35,262 nucleotides of DNA from JAKACA01 sp050010115 (GTDB lineage: Bacteria; Actinomycetota; Acidimicrobiia; Acidimicrobiales; Bog-793), in NCBI GenBank assembly GCA_050010115.1, contig JBEKLQ010000032.1, positions 1-35,262 of the forward strand. The letters run 5' to 3'. Below, in pieces: positions 15,416-23,283 of this stretch; the first letter of the stretch is position 1; each line of letters starts with the position of its first letter. The translations under genes and the position numbers were made by a program. Under the pieces are notes generated by a model. That model worked only from the letters and a program-made list of their open reading frames with translations. It did not search any database and was not told where the DNA came from.

Positions 15416-16197
15416 TGCCCACCTCTCCCGCTGCCGGGCTCCGGGCGGGCCGCGCCAGCTCCGCAGGCCCCCACCGCCTCGGCAATTGACAGCTGCCCCG
15501 AGAGCAACGCCCGGCCGACAATTGCGCCGTCGAGCTTCCGGCCGGCAATCTCGATCCGGGCAAGGGCCTCGAGGTCCCGAGCCGTCGCGACTCCGCCCGA
15601 GGCCACGACGGGGAGGCCCGAGCAGGCGAGCACCTCGCCCAGCCCGGTGAGATCCGGTCCATCGCCCGTCCCATCCCGGGAGATGTCGGTGAGGACGACA
15701 CCGGCGAGCGGCGCAGCCGCCAGCCCGGCCAACACGTCGGCCAGGCGGCGCCCGCTCGGTTCGGTCCACCCGCGGACGGCCACGTAACGGTCCCCATCGG
15801 GGCCGCGCCGGTAGTCCAGGCCTGCGACGACGCGTCCCGGCCACCGCTCGGCCAACCGGACCACGAGCGCAGGGTCCTCCACCGCGGCCGTCCCGAGCAC
15901 GACTCGCGAGACCCCGAGGTCGACCAGCGCCACGGCGGCGCGCTCGTTCCTCACGCCGCCCCCGACCTGCACCGGAACACCGAAGTGCTCGACGATGGCA
16001 GCGATGACGCCCCGATTGACCGGCTCACCGGTCAACGCCGCGTCGAGATCGACGACGTGTATCCGCTCGGCCCCGGCCTGCAGATACATCTCGGCGACCG
16101 TGATGGGATCGCCGTAGCGCGTCTCCCGTTCGAAGTCCCCTTGGACGAGACGAACGCAGCGACCATCGCGTATGTCGATGGCCGGCCAGAGATCCAT
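15412..16197 (-). CDS. hisA: ProFAR isomerase HisA
   Basis: 261 residues. Amadori isomerase of the fourth histidine step. Seen: MDLWPAIDIRDGRCVRLVQGDFERETRYGDP with Asp8, VVDLDAALTGEPVNRG, VPVQVGGGVRNERAA, the second Asp in VVLTDISRDGTGDGPD, and VVASGGVATARDLEAL. Most actinobacteria use PriA, which covers HisA and TrpF reactions. Here trpF is separate, and the VQVGGG stretch is HisA-like where mycobacterial PriA reads VELSGG; yet the RGW motif around residue 155 resembles PriA. A monofunctional HisA is the better reading. ATG 16197 is chosen (11 nt after hisH); ATG 16227 would overlap hisH by 19 bp and add residues without conservation. Confidence 0.94.
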   Translation of the reverse strand: MDLWPAIDIRDGRCVRLVQGDFERETRYGDPITVAEMYLQAGAERIHVVDLDAALTGEPVNRGVIAAIVEHFGVPVQVGGGVRNERAAVALVDLGVSRVVLGTAAVEDPALVVRLAERWPGRVVAGLDYRRGPDGDRYVAVRGWTEPSGRRLADVLAGLAAAPLAGVVLTDISRDGTGDGPDLTGLGEVLACSGLPVVASGGVATARDLEALARIEIAGRKLDGAIVGRALLSGQLSIAEAVGACGAGAARPEPGSGRGGQ

Positions 16198-16208
16198 GGG
16201 CAACTCGC

Positions 16209-16835
16209 TCAGGCCACACGGCAGCACATCGCGAAACGCTCCAGCAGTGCCAGGCCGGTCGGTCCCGACTTCTCCGGGTGGAACTGGGTCCCGAACACCG
16301 CCGGAGCCTCCATCGCTGCCACGATGTCACCGCCGTAGTCGCACCAGCCGACCACAGCCTCCTCGGCATCGCCAGCAGGCACGGGCGCATAGGAGTGAAC
16401 GAAGTAGTACCACTGCGCCGCGGGGCGCTCCGGTCCGAGCAGCCGTGACGGCCTACCGGGAGCCCGGCGCACCACGTTCCACTGCATCTGAGGCCGCCGC
16501 TCGGATTCCGGCAGCGCCCTGACGACCCCGCCGAACACCCCGAGACCGGTCGCGGCCGGATCCTCCTCGGATCCCTCGAACATCAACTGGAAGCCGACGC
16601 AGATCCCGAGGAACGGGACACCGCCGGCCACCGCGGCCCGCACCACACCGTCGAGCCCGCTTCGCCGGAGCGCCTCGGCGCAGGCGCCGAAGGCACCGAC
16701 CCCCGGCAGGACCACCCCATCCGCCGTCATGGCGTCGTCAGGGTCGGCCACCAGGCGCGCGTCGGCTCCGACGTGCTGGAGGGCCTTCTCTGCCGAGCGC
16801 AGGTTGCCGATCCCATAGTCGAGCACGGCGATCAT
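16209..16835 (-). CDS. hisH: Imidazole glycerol phosphate synthase, glutaminase subunit
   Basis: 208 residues, class I glutamine amidotransferase that feeds ammonia to HisF. Seen: MIAVLDYGIGNLRSAEKAL (1-19), VVLPGVGAFGACAEAL, nucleophile Cys79 in FLGICVGFQLMFEGSEE, and His/Glu in FGTQFHPEKSG near the end. The nucleophile motif has GICVGFQ where GIC(L/V)GMQ is commoner. Start at ATG 16835, with AAGGA about 9 nt before it; the frame open upstream to 16946 is shadow over hisB. It follows hisB by 37 nt. Confidence 0.96.
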   Translation of the reverse strand: MIAVLDYGIGNLRSAEKALQHVGADARLVADPDDAMTADGVVLPGVGAFGACAEALRRSGLDGVVRAAVAGGVPFLGICVGFQLMFEGSEEDPAATGLGVFGGVVRALPESERRPQMQWNVVRRAPGRPSRLLGPERPAAQWYYFVHSYAPVPAGDAEEAVVGWCDYGGDIVAAMEAPAVFGTQFHPEKSGPTGLALLERFAMCCRVA

Positions 16836-16872
16836 CGGCGGCGATCCTTGCCCACTGGGCTCCGCACGTGGT

Positions 16873-17466
16873 TCAGAGCGCGCCCTTCGTCGAGGGCACG
16901 TCCCCGCCTTCGACACGGATCGCCTGGCGGAGCACCCGGGCGACACCTTTGAACGACGCCTCGAGGACGTGGTGAGGGTTGCGCCCGTACGCGAGGTTCA
17001 GGTGCAACGTCAGGCCCGCTGCTGTCACGAAAGCCCGCCAGAACTCCTCGGCGAGCTGCGGTTCGAACGGTGGAGTGCCCAGCGGGGCGGACTCGGGACC
17101 GAGCTCGACATCGTAGGCGAGGTACGGCCGGCCCGAGATGTCGAGAGCGACGTTGACCAGCGCTTCGTCGAGCGGGAGCGAGATCGAGGCGAATCGCACG
17201 ATCCCGGCCTTGTCGCCGAGGGCTTCGCCGAGCGTTTCACCCAGCACGATGCCGACGTCCTCGACCGTGTGATGCGCGTCCACGTGAAGGTCGCCGGTGG
17301 CCGTGACTTCGAGAGCGATGCCGGAGTGCTTGCCGAGCTGGGCGAGCATGTGGTCGAAGAACGGCAGCCCCGTCACGACGACTGGCACGGAGCTCGAGTC
17401 GAGGTCCAGCCGGACGGCGACCTCGGTCTCGGTCGTCACGCGGTGGCGCTGCGAGGTCCTACCCAT
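16873..17466 (-). CDS. hisB: Imidazoleglycerol-phosphate dehydratase
   Basis: 197 residues, Mn-dependent dehydratase, stand-alone (no phosphatase domain). Seen: GLPFFDHMLAQLGKHSGIAL (about 33-52), DLHVDAHHTVEDVGIVLGE (about 59-77, HHTxED metal ligands), and C-terminal GRNPHHVLEASFKGVARVLRQA (about 158-179). ATG 17466 overlaps the end of rlmN by 8 bp. On the minus strand TACTGT lies exactly 6 nt before the ATG, inside rlmN, so hisB likely heads its own leaderless transcription unit for the minus-strand his-trp block. Confidence 0.97.
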   Translation of the reverse strand: MGRTSQRHRVTTETEVAVRLDLDSSSVPVVVTGLPFFDHMLAQLGKHSGIALEVTATGDLHVDAHHTVEDVGIVLGETLGEALGDKAGIVRFASISLPLDEALVNVALDISGRPYLAYDVELGPESAPLGTPPFEPQLAEEFWRAFVTAAGLTLHLNLAYGRNPHHVLEASFKGVARVLRQAIRVEGGDVPSTKGAL

Positions 17467-18517
17467 TGATCGACAGTACGCGAGGCCGCCCGGTGGCCGC
17501 CAGCGCCGAGCCTGCCAGCTGCCCGCAGGCGCCGTTCACGTCGCGACCCCGGGTGTTGCGGATCGTCACGTTCACTCCCGCTGCAGCGATCTCGTCGCGG
17601 AACGCCACGACTGCCCGGCGGGTGCTCCCGGCGACGAGATACCCGGGCGTGGGGTTGAGCGGGATGAGGTTGACATGCGCTCCGAGCGGGCGAGCGAGCT
17701 CGGCGAGCTCCCTCGCATCCGATGGCCGGTCGTTCACGCCCGCGATGCACGCCCACTCGAACGAGATGCGCCGGCGGGTGGCGTAGACGTAATCCCGACA
17801 TGCCTCCATTAGGGCACCGAGCGGATAGCGGCGGTTGATCGGGACGAGATCGCTTCGTAGCTCGTCGTTCGCCGCGTGCAGCGACACGGCGAGATTGACC
17901 TGGATCGGGTCGGCGGCGAGCTTGCGGATACCCGGCACGATGCCGACGGTGGAGACCGTGATGGATCGGGCGCCGATCCCGAGATCGGTGTTCCAGCGGC
18001 CGATCGCAGCCCGCACGTTGGCGTAGTTCGCAAGCGGCTCGCCCATCCCCATCAAGACGATGTTGCCCAGCCGGCCCCAGCCCTGCTCAGCGGTGCGACG
18101 CGCTGCCCGGACGACTTGCTCGACGATCTCACCGGTCGAGAGCTGCCGGAAGAACCCTCCCTGCCCAGTCGCACAGAAGCCACATGCCATCGCGCAACCG
18201 GCCTGGCTCGATACGCAGACCGTCACACGGTCCCGGTAGCCCATAAGGACGGTCTCGACGCGGGTCCCGTCCGCAGCTTCCAGGAGCCACTTGACTGTGA
18301 GGCCCCGATCGCTGACTGCCTCGTCCGCGAGAAGAAACGCCGGAGCGAGCGCACCACTCGCTCCAAGCCGTTCCCGTAGGGCGCGGGGCAGCTCGCTCAC
18401 CTCGTCGAGCTCGAGGAATCGGCGATACATCCCATCCCAGACCTGGTCTACGCGGTACGCAGGCTCGCCGTCGAAGAGTCGCCCGAGCTCGGCACGCGTC
18501 AGGTCGTAGCGGCTCAT
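17459..18517 (-). CDS. rlmN: 23S rRNA (adenine2503-C2)-methyltransferase RlmN
   Basis: 352 residues, radical-SAM methyltransferase that modifies A2503 of 23S rRNA (and A37 of some tRNAs in the family). Seen: CAMACGFCATGQGGF with the [4Fe-4S] cysteines C108, C112, C115; GNIVLMGMGEPLANYANV; SITVSTVGIVPGIRKLA; LAVSLHAANDELRSDLVPIN; and the C-terminal catalytic cysteine C331 in VNGACGQLAG. All key cysteines are present. ATG 18517 overlaps the mshD stop by ATGA. Its 3' end overlaps hisB. Function is unrelated to the amino-acid genes beside it. Confidence 0.97.
   Translation of the reverse strand: MSRYDLTRAELGRLFDGEPAYRVDQVWDGMYRRFLELDEVSELPRALRERLGASGALAPAFLLADEAVSDRGLTVKWLLEAADGTRVETVLMGYRDRVTVCVSSQAGCAMACGFCATGQGGFFRQLSTGEIVEQVVRAARRTAEQGWGRLGNIVLMGMGEPLANYANVRAAIGRWNTDLGIGARSITVSTVGIVPGIRKLAADPIQVNLAVSLHAANDELRSDLVPINRRYPLGALMEACRDYVYATRRRISFEWACIAGVNDRPSDARELAELARPLGAHVNLIPLNPTPGYLVAGSTRRAVVAFRDEIAAAGVNVTIRNTRGRDVNGACGQLAGSALAATGRPRVLSING
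17467..17478 (-). promoter_or_regulatory. Predicted leaderless promoter (-10) of hisB within rlmN
   Basis: Minus strand TACTGT (17478-17473), 6 nt, then ATG (17466). It fits TAnnnT at the distance where transcription would begin on the start codon. No convincing -35 was found. The element lies in the last codons of rlmN. Confidence 0.5.
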
Positions 18518-19440
18518 GGCGCCAAGGGTGCCTCGATGTCACCGGTATAGGCCCGATCAACGTGGTTGTCCTCGAAACCCAACCCCTGGTACAACGCCCG
18601 CGCCTCGACGTTGTCCCGGTCGACGTACAGCATGGCTGTGGCGAGATCACGTCCGGCGAGATACTCGAGCCCGGCGAGGACGAGCTGGCGGCCGAGGCCA
18701 CGACCCTGGAAGTCGGGGTTGACGGCGATGACGTAGATCTCGCCCATCATCTCGTCGTCCTCCAACAGGATCTTCGTCCAGCAAAAGCCGGCGAGCTGCC
18801 CATCGATCTCATGGAGGAGGAAGCCAGCCGCGTCGAACCACTCCTGGTGCTCACGCTCACCGATGGTCTCGACCGTCCACACGCCTTGCTCCGGGTGGCC
18901 GCGGAAGGCCCGGTTGTTCACCTCGAGCCAGCGCTCCTCGTCCTCGCCAGGACGGAATGGGCGCGTCGCGATCGTCGAGCGCGCCCCCTCCACGGGGAGC
19001 GGGCGGCGCATCTGGAACAAATCCCGCCCACGGTGCAGTCCGATGGACTGAGCGACGGAGTCGTCAGCTGGAGTCGGCTTCGGAACCCACAGGTGAACGT
19101 GCCCGCCGCCTTGAGTGGCGATCTCCTCGAGGGCCGCCCGTAACAGGTCGGTGCGGAGGCCGCTGTCCTCCTGCCGCCAGTCGGGATGCACGACGTACTC
19201 GATCGCCCAGCTCCGGGACGCCGCCCCGCTGACCTGGGCGTAACCGATGACCCGGCGGTGCGAGGTCTCGCGGGCGATGAAGCCGGCGAAACCCTCGCGA
19301 CCACCTTGGACCAGATCGAGCCATTTGTGCTCGCCGAGCGCCCGATGCCCGTCGGCAGCGGAGGCGGCTTCGACCAGGCGGGTCAGTGCAGCGATGTCGG
19401 CCTCGCCCATCCGGCGTTTGACCTCGACGTGGTGCATCAC
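18514..19440 (-). CDS. mshD: Mycothiol synthase (MshD), two GNAT domains
   Basis: 308 residues. Last step of mycothiol synthesis: acetylation of Cys-GlcN-Ins. Seen: two tandem GNAT halves, a degenerate N-terminal one (about 1-150) and an active C-terminal one with VNNRAFRGHPEQG (about 184-196) and the acetyl-CoA loop IYVIAVNPDFQGRGLGRQLV (about 240-259), then MLYVDRDNVEARALYQGLGFE. The RAFxGHPEQG stretch is typical of MshD. Start: GTG 19440 is taken because TAGGGT lies exactly 6 nt before it; ATG 19437 is the next codon. It is divergent from nth across 64 nt. Mycothiol is specific to Actinomycetota, so this gene helps place the organism. Confidence 0.93.
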   Translation of the reverse strand: MMHHVEVKRRMGEADIAALTRLVEAASAADGHRALGEHKWLDLVQGGREGFAGFIARETSHRRVIGYAQVSGAASRSWAIEYVVHPDWRQEDSGLRTDLLRAALEEIATQGGGHVHLWVPKPTPADDSVAQSIGLHRGRDLFQMRRPLPVEGARSTIATRPFRPGEDEERWLEVNNRAFRGHPEQGVWTVETIGEREHQEWFDAAGFLLHEIDGQLAGFCWTKILLEDDEMMGEIYVIAVNPDFQGRGLGRQLVLAGLEYLAGRDLATAMLYVDRDNVEARALYQGLGFEDNHVDRAYTGDIEAPLAP

Positions 19441-19504
19441 GGCCGAACCCTACTGGGGACCTGGGCCCCGACCGTCTGCTGGTCGCGATCGGTACGCTCC
19501 GCTG
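19441..19504. promoter_or_regulatory. Divergent mshD/nth promoter region, both leaderless-type
   Basis: A 64-nt region between diverging genes. On the minus strand TAGGGT (19452-19447) is 6 nt before the mshD GTG (19440). On the plus strand TACGCT (19493-19498) is 6 nt before the nth ATG (19505). No Shine-Dalgarno is present for nth. Two back-to-back TAnnnT-N6-start arrangements in one short interval support leaderless initiation of both genes. Confidence 0.55.
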
Positions 19505-20320
19505 ATGGCATCCACGACAGCCCGGCGGCCGAGTCGCAAGGCGCTCGCAGAGCAAGCCGCCCGCGCTGCGCGCGCCGCGGCGATATCGGAGCTGCTCGCT
19601 GAGGAGTACCCGGGATCGGCTGCCGAGCTGTGCGCACTGCGGCACCGGGGCCCGTTCCAGCTCCTCGTCGCCACGATCCTGTCCGCTCAGTGCACCGACG
19701 AGCGGGTCAACATGGTCACGCCGGCGCTCTTCCGGCAATACCCCGGTCCCCGGGAGCTGGCGGCGGCGGAGCGCAGCGAGCTCGAGACCTTGATCCAGTC
19801 AACTGGTTTCTTCAGGTCGAAGGCGTCGCACCTGGTCGGGATGTCTCAGGAGTTACTCGAGCGTTTTGGCGGAAGACCAAAGGATTTCCCCTCCTCGATA
19901 GCGGATCTCACGTCGCTGCCCGGCGTCGGCCGCAAGACTGCGAACGTCGTGCGGTCTGTCGCCCTCGGTCAGCCGGGGCTACCCGTCGACACACACGTGC
20001 TGCGCCTCTCGAAGCGCCTCGGCCTGACGACGAACACCGATCCCGTCAAGGTTGAGACCGACCTCGGTGCGCTCTTTCCCGAGGAGGAGTGGGGCGCGAC
20101 CAGCGTGCGCCTCATCCTCCATGGACGGAGGGTTTGCCTCGCACGCCGGCCCCGGTGCACCGAGTGCCTGCTCGCCGAGCTCTGCCCGTCAGCCGAAATC
20201 GGCTCGCCAGCAGGCCCAACGCCGGCGGGACGCAAGCCCGAGCGCCAACGGCACGCCCCGGCACCTGGCGAGCTGGCATCCGCACCGCTCGAGGTAGCAG
20301 TGCGGCCTCGCTCGCGCTAA
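19505..20320 (+). CDS. nth: Endonuclease III
   Basis: 271 residues, bifunctional DNA glycosylase/AP lyase acting on oxidised pyrimidines. Seen: LVATILSAQCTDERVN (about 54-69), helix-hairpin-helix LPGVGRKTANVV (about 138-149) with the catalytic Lys, catalytic Asp in LPVDTHVLRLSKRLGL (about 158-173), and a [4Fe-4S] cluster C-x6-C-x2-C-x5-C (CLARRPRCTECLLAELC, about 210-226). An Arg/Ala-rich N-terminal extension of about 25 residues and a 40-residue low-complexity tail flank the core. ATG 19505 is chosen; the frame is open upstream but lies antisense to mshD. Confidence 0.96.
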   Translation: MASTTARRPSRKALAEQAARAARAAAISELLAEEYPGSAAELCALRHRGPFQLLVATILSAQCTDERVNMVTPALFRQYPGPRELAAAERSELETLIQSTGFFRSKASHLVGMSQELLERFGGRPKDFPSSIADLTSLPGVGRKTANVVRSVALGQPGLPVDTHVLRLSKRLGLTTNTDPVKVETDLGALFPEEEWGATSVRLILHGRRVCLARRPRCTECLLAELCPSAEIGSPAGPTPAGRKPERQRHAPAPGELASAPLEVAVRPRSR

Positions 20321-20525
20321 TCTCTCCACCGGAACCGGTTCCCGCCACCTGGTTCCACTTCAGCGGAGTTCGGGATCCGCCGCCCGACCCGCTACCGACG
20401 GCGCCTTTCGGGGCGCCGTCGGCGCGTCCGGAGCCGGTTCTGCGTCGCCTGGCGAGCCCAGTCGCAGGGCGATGCGACCGTGGCCAATCAAGTGGTGCCC
20501 AGCGGTCCTCGCCCTAAACGTTCCC
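20321..20525. other. Intergenic region between convergent nth and a small ORF
   Basis: 205 nt without a recognised gene. It holds a 12-bp perfect palindrome, GGAACCGGTTCC (20331-20342), 10 nt after the nth stop, and the long hairpin at 20395-20422 listed separately. No tRNA-like or other RNA gene structure was recognised. Confidence 0.6.
20395..20422. terminator. Strong GC hairpin, probable bidirectional terminator
   Basis: CCGACGGCGCC (20395-20405), loop TTTCGG (20406-20411), GGCGCCGTCGG (20412-20422): an 11-bp perfect stem with a UUCG-containing loop. It lies between convergent genes (nth plus, small protein minus). No T-run follows on either strand, as is common for GC-rich actinobacterial terminators. 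Confidence 0.65.
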
Positions 20526-20714
20526 TCAAGGGCTCCCCATCAACCGCCCCAGCCGCCGGGTCGCGCCCTGCAGCGCCCGCTCGACGCTGAACAGCTCGCT
20601 CGCGACGGACTCTTCTTTCTCCCGACTGGCCTGCTCGGCGATGGCGCCGATCCGGCGCGTCAACTGGTCCAGCGACGACGCGATCGAGGACAGCTCTGCG
20701 AGATCGGTGGGCAT
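20526..20714 (-). CDS. Small helical protein, conserved-looking, function unknown
   Basis: 62 residues from ATG 20714 (MPTDLAELSS). Predicted almost entirely alpha-helical and amphipathic: SIASSLDQLTRRIGAIAEQAS, then ASELFSVERALQGATRRLGRLM. The pattern (acidic N-half, SELFxVERAL, basic C-end) resembles small actinobacterial proteins of unknown function that I recall only loosely. Reading is supported by its own start with CAAGAT 6 nt upstream, by isolation from larger genes, and by divergence from hisD (62 nt). ATG 20741 would add nine residues. No function is proposed. Confidence 0.6.
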   Translation of the reverse strand: MPTDLAELSSIASSLDQLTRRIGAIAEQASREKEESVASELFSVERALQGATRRLGRLMGSP

Positions 20715-20776
20715 GGCGACATCTTGCCCGGAACCAACCAAAGCCGTTCGGCGGCGTCAGATAACCTTGCCCTCCC

Positions 20777-22087
20777 ATGCTCCAGGTCCTCGATCTCCGC
20801 GGTGTCGCGTCCGATCTTCGGGCGCTGCTGCCCAGGCCGGACCTAACTGCCGAGGGACCCGTCGCCGACGTCCGGGCCATCCTGGCGGACGTCCGGGCGA
20901 ACGGTGACGAGGCTGTGCGCGAGTACACGAGGCGGTTTGACCACGCCGAGGTTGCCGAGCTCGCCGTTCCAGCCGACGAGCTCGAGGCTGCGACAGGGCG
21001 GATCGACCCGGAGCTGCTGGCTGCCCTTTCGGCCGCCCGGGACAGCATCGAGGCGTTCCACCGCTGGCGCCCGGAATTCCCCGACGGTTACGAGCGCGGC
21101 GGCATCCGGATCCAGCATCTCGAGATCCCCGTTGCCCGCGCCGGCGTCTACGTGCCCGGTGGACGTGCCGTGTATCCCTCAAGCGTCCTCATGACGGCAA
21201 TTCCGCCGAAAGTCGCCGGCGTCGGCGCCGTCGTCCTGTGCGTACCGCCGGGATCAGACGGACGGCTGTCGGACGAGATCCTGGCGGCAGCCCACCTGGC
21301 GGGTGTCGACGAGGTCTACCGCGTGGGGGGCCCACAAGCGATCGCGGCCATGGCGTACGGGACCGAGTCGATCGCCGCCGTCGACGTCATCGTCGGAGCC
21401 GGTAGTCGCTACGTCTCGATCGCGAAGCAGGAGGTGCGTGGCGTCGTCGGCGTTCCCGCTGCGTTCGCCGGCCCCTCGGAAGTCGTCGTGATCGCGGACG
21501 AGACGACCCCCGTCTCCTGGGCCGCCATCGACGTGATCGTGCAGGCCGAGCATGGTCCGGATGGTCTTGCATGGCTCATCACCTGGTCCGCCGAGGCTCT
21601 CGAGTCGATCAACGAGGCGATCGGCCTCCTTGTCGAGGCGGCGCCCCGCCGGGCGGAGATCGAGTCGACCCTGGCCACCGGCGGCTACGCAGTGCTGGTC
21701 GACGGCCCCGATCAAGCGATGGCAGTCGCGAACGAGATCGCCCCCGAGCACCTGGAGCTGTGCTGCGCCGATCCGGAACCTCTGGTGGGGTTGGTGCGCA
21801 ATGCCGGAGCGGTGTTTCTCGGACCGTTCTCACCCGCCTCACTCGGTGACTACATCGCCGGGCCGTCGCACGTGCTGCCCACGTTCCGCTCGGCTCGGTT
21901 CGCCAGCGTGCTCGGCGTCGAGGACTTCCTCCGGCGCGTCCATGTCGTGACCGCTGACGCCGAAGCACTCGCCTCGGTGGCACCACACATCGCGGCGATC
22001 GCCCGGGCAGAAGGCCTCTTCGCGCATGCCCAATCCGTGACAGTGAGAGCAGAGCTGACCCCGGCTGGGTCTCCGCGGCTCCCGTGA
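20777..22087 (+). CDS. hisD: Histidinol dehydrogenase
   Basis: 436 residues. Zn- and NAD-dependent oxidation of L-histidinol to histidine, the last two steps. Seen: VARAGVYVPGGRAVYPSSVLMTAIPPKVAGV (about 116-146), VYRVGGPQAIAAMAYGT, VDVIVGAGSRYVSIAKQEV, the Zn/catalytic QAEHGPDG (about 256-263) and EIAPEHLELCC and GPSHVLPT further on. ATG 20777 has TAACCT (20762-20767) 9 nt before it and no Shine-Dalgarno, so the leader is very short or absent. hisD and hisC lie on the plus strand while hisB-hisI lie on the minus strand, which splits the usual hisDCBHAFI order. Confidence 0.97.
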   Translation: MLQVLDLRGVASDLRALLPRPDLTAEGPVADVRAILADVRANGDEAVREYTRRFDHAEVAELAVPADELEAATGRIDPELLAALSAARDSIEAFHRWRPEFPDGYERGGIRIQHLEIPVARAGVYVPGGRAVYPSSVLMTAIPPKVAGVGAVVLCVPPGSDGRLSDEILAAAHLAGVDEVYRVGGPQAIAAMAYGTESIAAVDVIVGAGSRYVSIAKQEVRGVVGVPAAFAGPSEVVVIADETTPVSWAAIDVIVQAEHGPDGLAWLITWSAEALESINEAIGLLVEAAPRRAEIESTLATGGYAVLVDGPDQAMAVANEIAPEHLELCCADPEPLVGLVRNAGAVFLGPFSPASLGDYIAGPSHVLPTFRSARFASVLGVEDFLRRVHVVTADAEALASVAPHIAAIARAEGLFAHAQSVTVRAELTPAGSPRLP

Positions 22088-23214
22088 CGGCGCCCGATTT
22101 CCCTGAGCGACCCGCCTCGGACATCCCCGAGCTGCGGGTCCGCCCGAACGAGGCGGCACTCGCCAGCGGTTACCACTCCCCACAGGTCGTCGTGGAGACC
22201 CGCCTCAACACCAATGAGGCACCCGAAGGGCCGCCGGCGGAGTTCTTCGACGAGCTCGAGGCGATGGTCCGAGCGCTTCACGCCAATCGCTACCCCGACC
22301 GGAGGGCGTTCCGGCTGCGCTCAGCCCTGGCAGCACATCACGGGGTCGCGCCCGAGCAAGTGTTCTGTGCGAACGGGTCGAACGAGATCCTGCAATGCCT
22401 CCTCCTCGCCTATGGTGGGAGTCACCGCGCCGCGCTGATCTTCGAACCGACCTACGCCTTGCACAGCCACATCGCCCGGATCACAGGGACCCGCGTCGTG
22501 GTGGGCGGTCGCGACGATCGATGGCAGGTCGATCTGGCCGGAGCGGGGGTGCTGCTCGCGAACATCGCCGCAGACCTCGGCCCGGCGGAGCCATCGATCA
22601 CGATGCTCTGCTCGCCCAACAACCCGACGGGCGGGGCTGAGCCTCCCGAGACGGTGGCTGCCCTAGCCGAGAGCGTGCCGGGGCTGCTCGTGGTGGACGA
22701 GGCCTACGGCCAGTTCGCCCCGCATTCCGCGCTCGAGCTCATGGAGTCGTACCCGGAGGTCGTCGTCGTGCGGACGTTCTCCAAGACCTGGGCGATGGCG
22801 GCCCTCCGCCTCGGGTACCTCGTCGCCCACCCGGAGGTCGTGCAGGCGTGCGAGCAGGTCGCGCTCCCCTACCACCTCGACGCCTTGAAGCAAGCAGCCG
22901 GAGAGCTGGCGCTCCGCCACGAGCCGGAGATGCTCGACAGGGTTGCCAGGCTCGTTGGCGAGCGCGAGCGTGTCGCCGCAGCGCTCAGGTCGCTGCCGGT
23001 CGAACTGTGGCCCTCCGACGCCAATTTCATCCTCTTCCGTTTGCCGGGCCTCGAGTCGGCGGCTGTGTGGCAACGGCTCGTCGAGCACTCCGTGCTCGTA
23101 CGTGACGTCTCGGGCTGGCCAGGCCTGGAGGGTTGCCTGCGGGTCACGATCGGGACGCCGGCAGAGAACGACCACTTCCTCACGGCTCTGGCGTCGGTGC
23201 TCGCCGAAGCCTGA
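22084..23214 (+). CDS. hisC: Histidinol-phosphate aminotransferase
   Basis: 376 residues, class I/II PLP aminotransferase converting imidazole-acetol phosphate to histidinol phosphate. Seen: RLNTNEAPEGPP (about 39-50), NRYPDRRAFRLRSALA, VFCANGSNEILQCLL, LCSPNNPTGG, VVDEAYGQFA, the Schiff-base Lys in VVVRTFSKTWAMAALRLGYLV, and C-terminal LRVTIGTPAEND. GTG 22084 overlaps the hisD stop as GTGA, so the pair is translationally coupled. Because related enzymes can also act on aromatic amino acids, side activity is possible, but the hisD coupling fixes the main role. Confidence 0.95.
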   Translation: MTAPDFPERPASDIPELRVRPNEAALASGYHSPQVVVETRLNTNEAPEGPPAEFFDELEAMVRALHANRYPDRRAFRLRSALAAHHGVAPEQVFCANGSNEILQCLLLAYGGSHRAALIFEPTYALHSHIARITGTRVVVGGRDDRWQVDLAGAGVLLANIAADLGPAEPSITMLCSPNNPTGGAEPPETVAALAESVPGLLVVDEAYGQFAPHSALELMESYPEVVVVRTFSKTWAMAALRLGYLVAHPEVVQACEQVALPYHLDALKQAAGELALRHEPEMLDRVARLVGERERVAAALRSLPVELWPSDANFILFRLPGLESAAVWQRLVEHSVLVRDVSGWPGLEGCLRVTIGTPAENDHFLTALASVLAEA

Positions 23215-23271
23215 CGACGACCGCGGCGGCAAGCGTTGGTTGGTTGGGGTGGCCTGTCGCCGGCTACGGCC

Positions 23272-23283
23272 TAACCTGCTCTC
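23272..23283 (+). promoter_or_regulatory. Predicted leaderless promoter (-10) of menG
   Basis: TAACCT (23272-23277), then GCTCTC, then GTG (23284): spacing 6 nt. A TTGG-repeat stretch lies at about 23236-23247, too far upstream for a standard -35. No Shine-Dalgarno. Confidence 0.5.
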
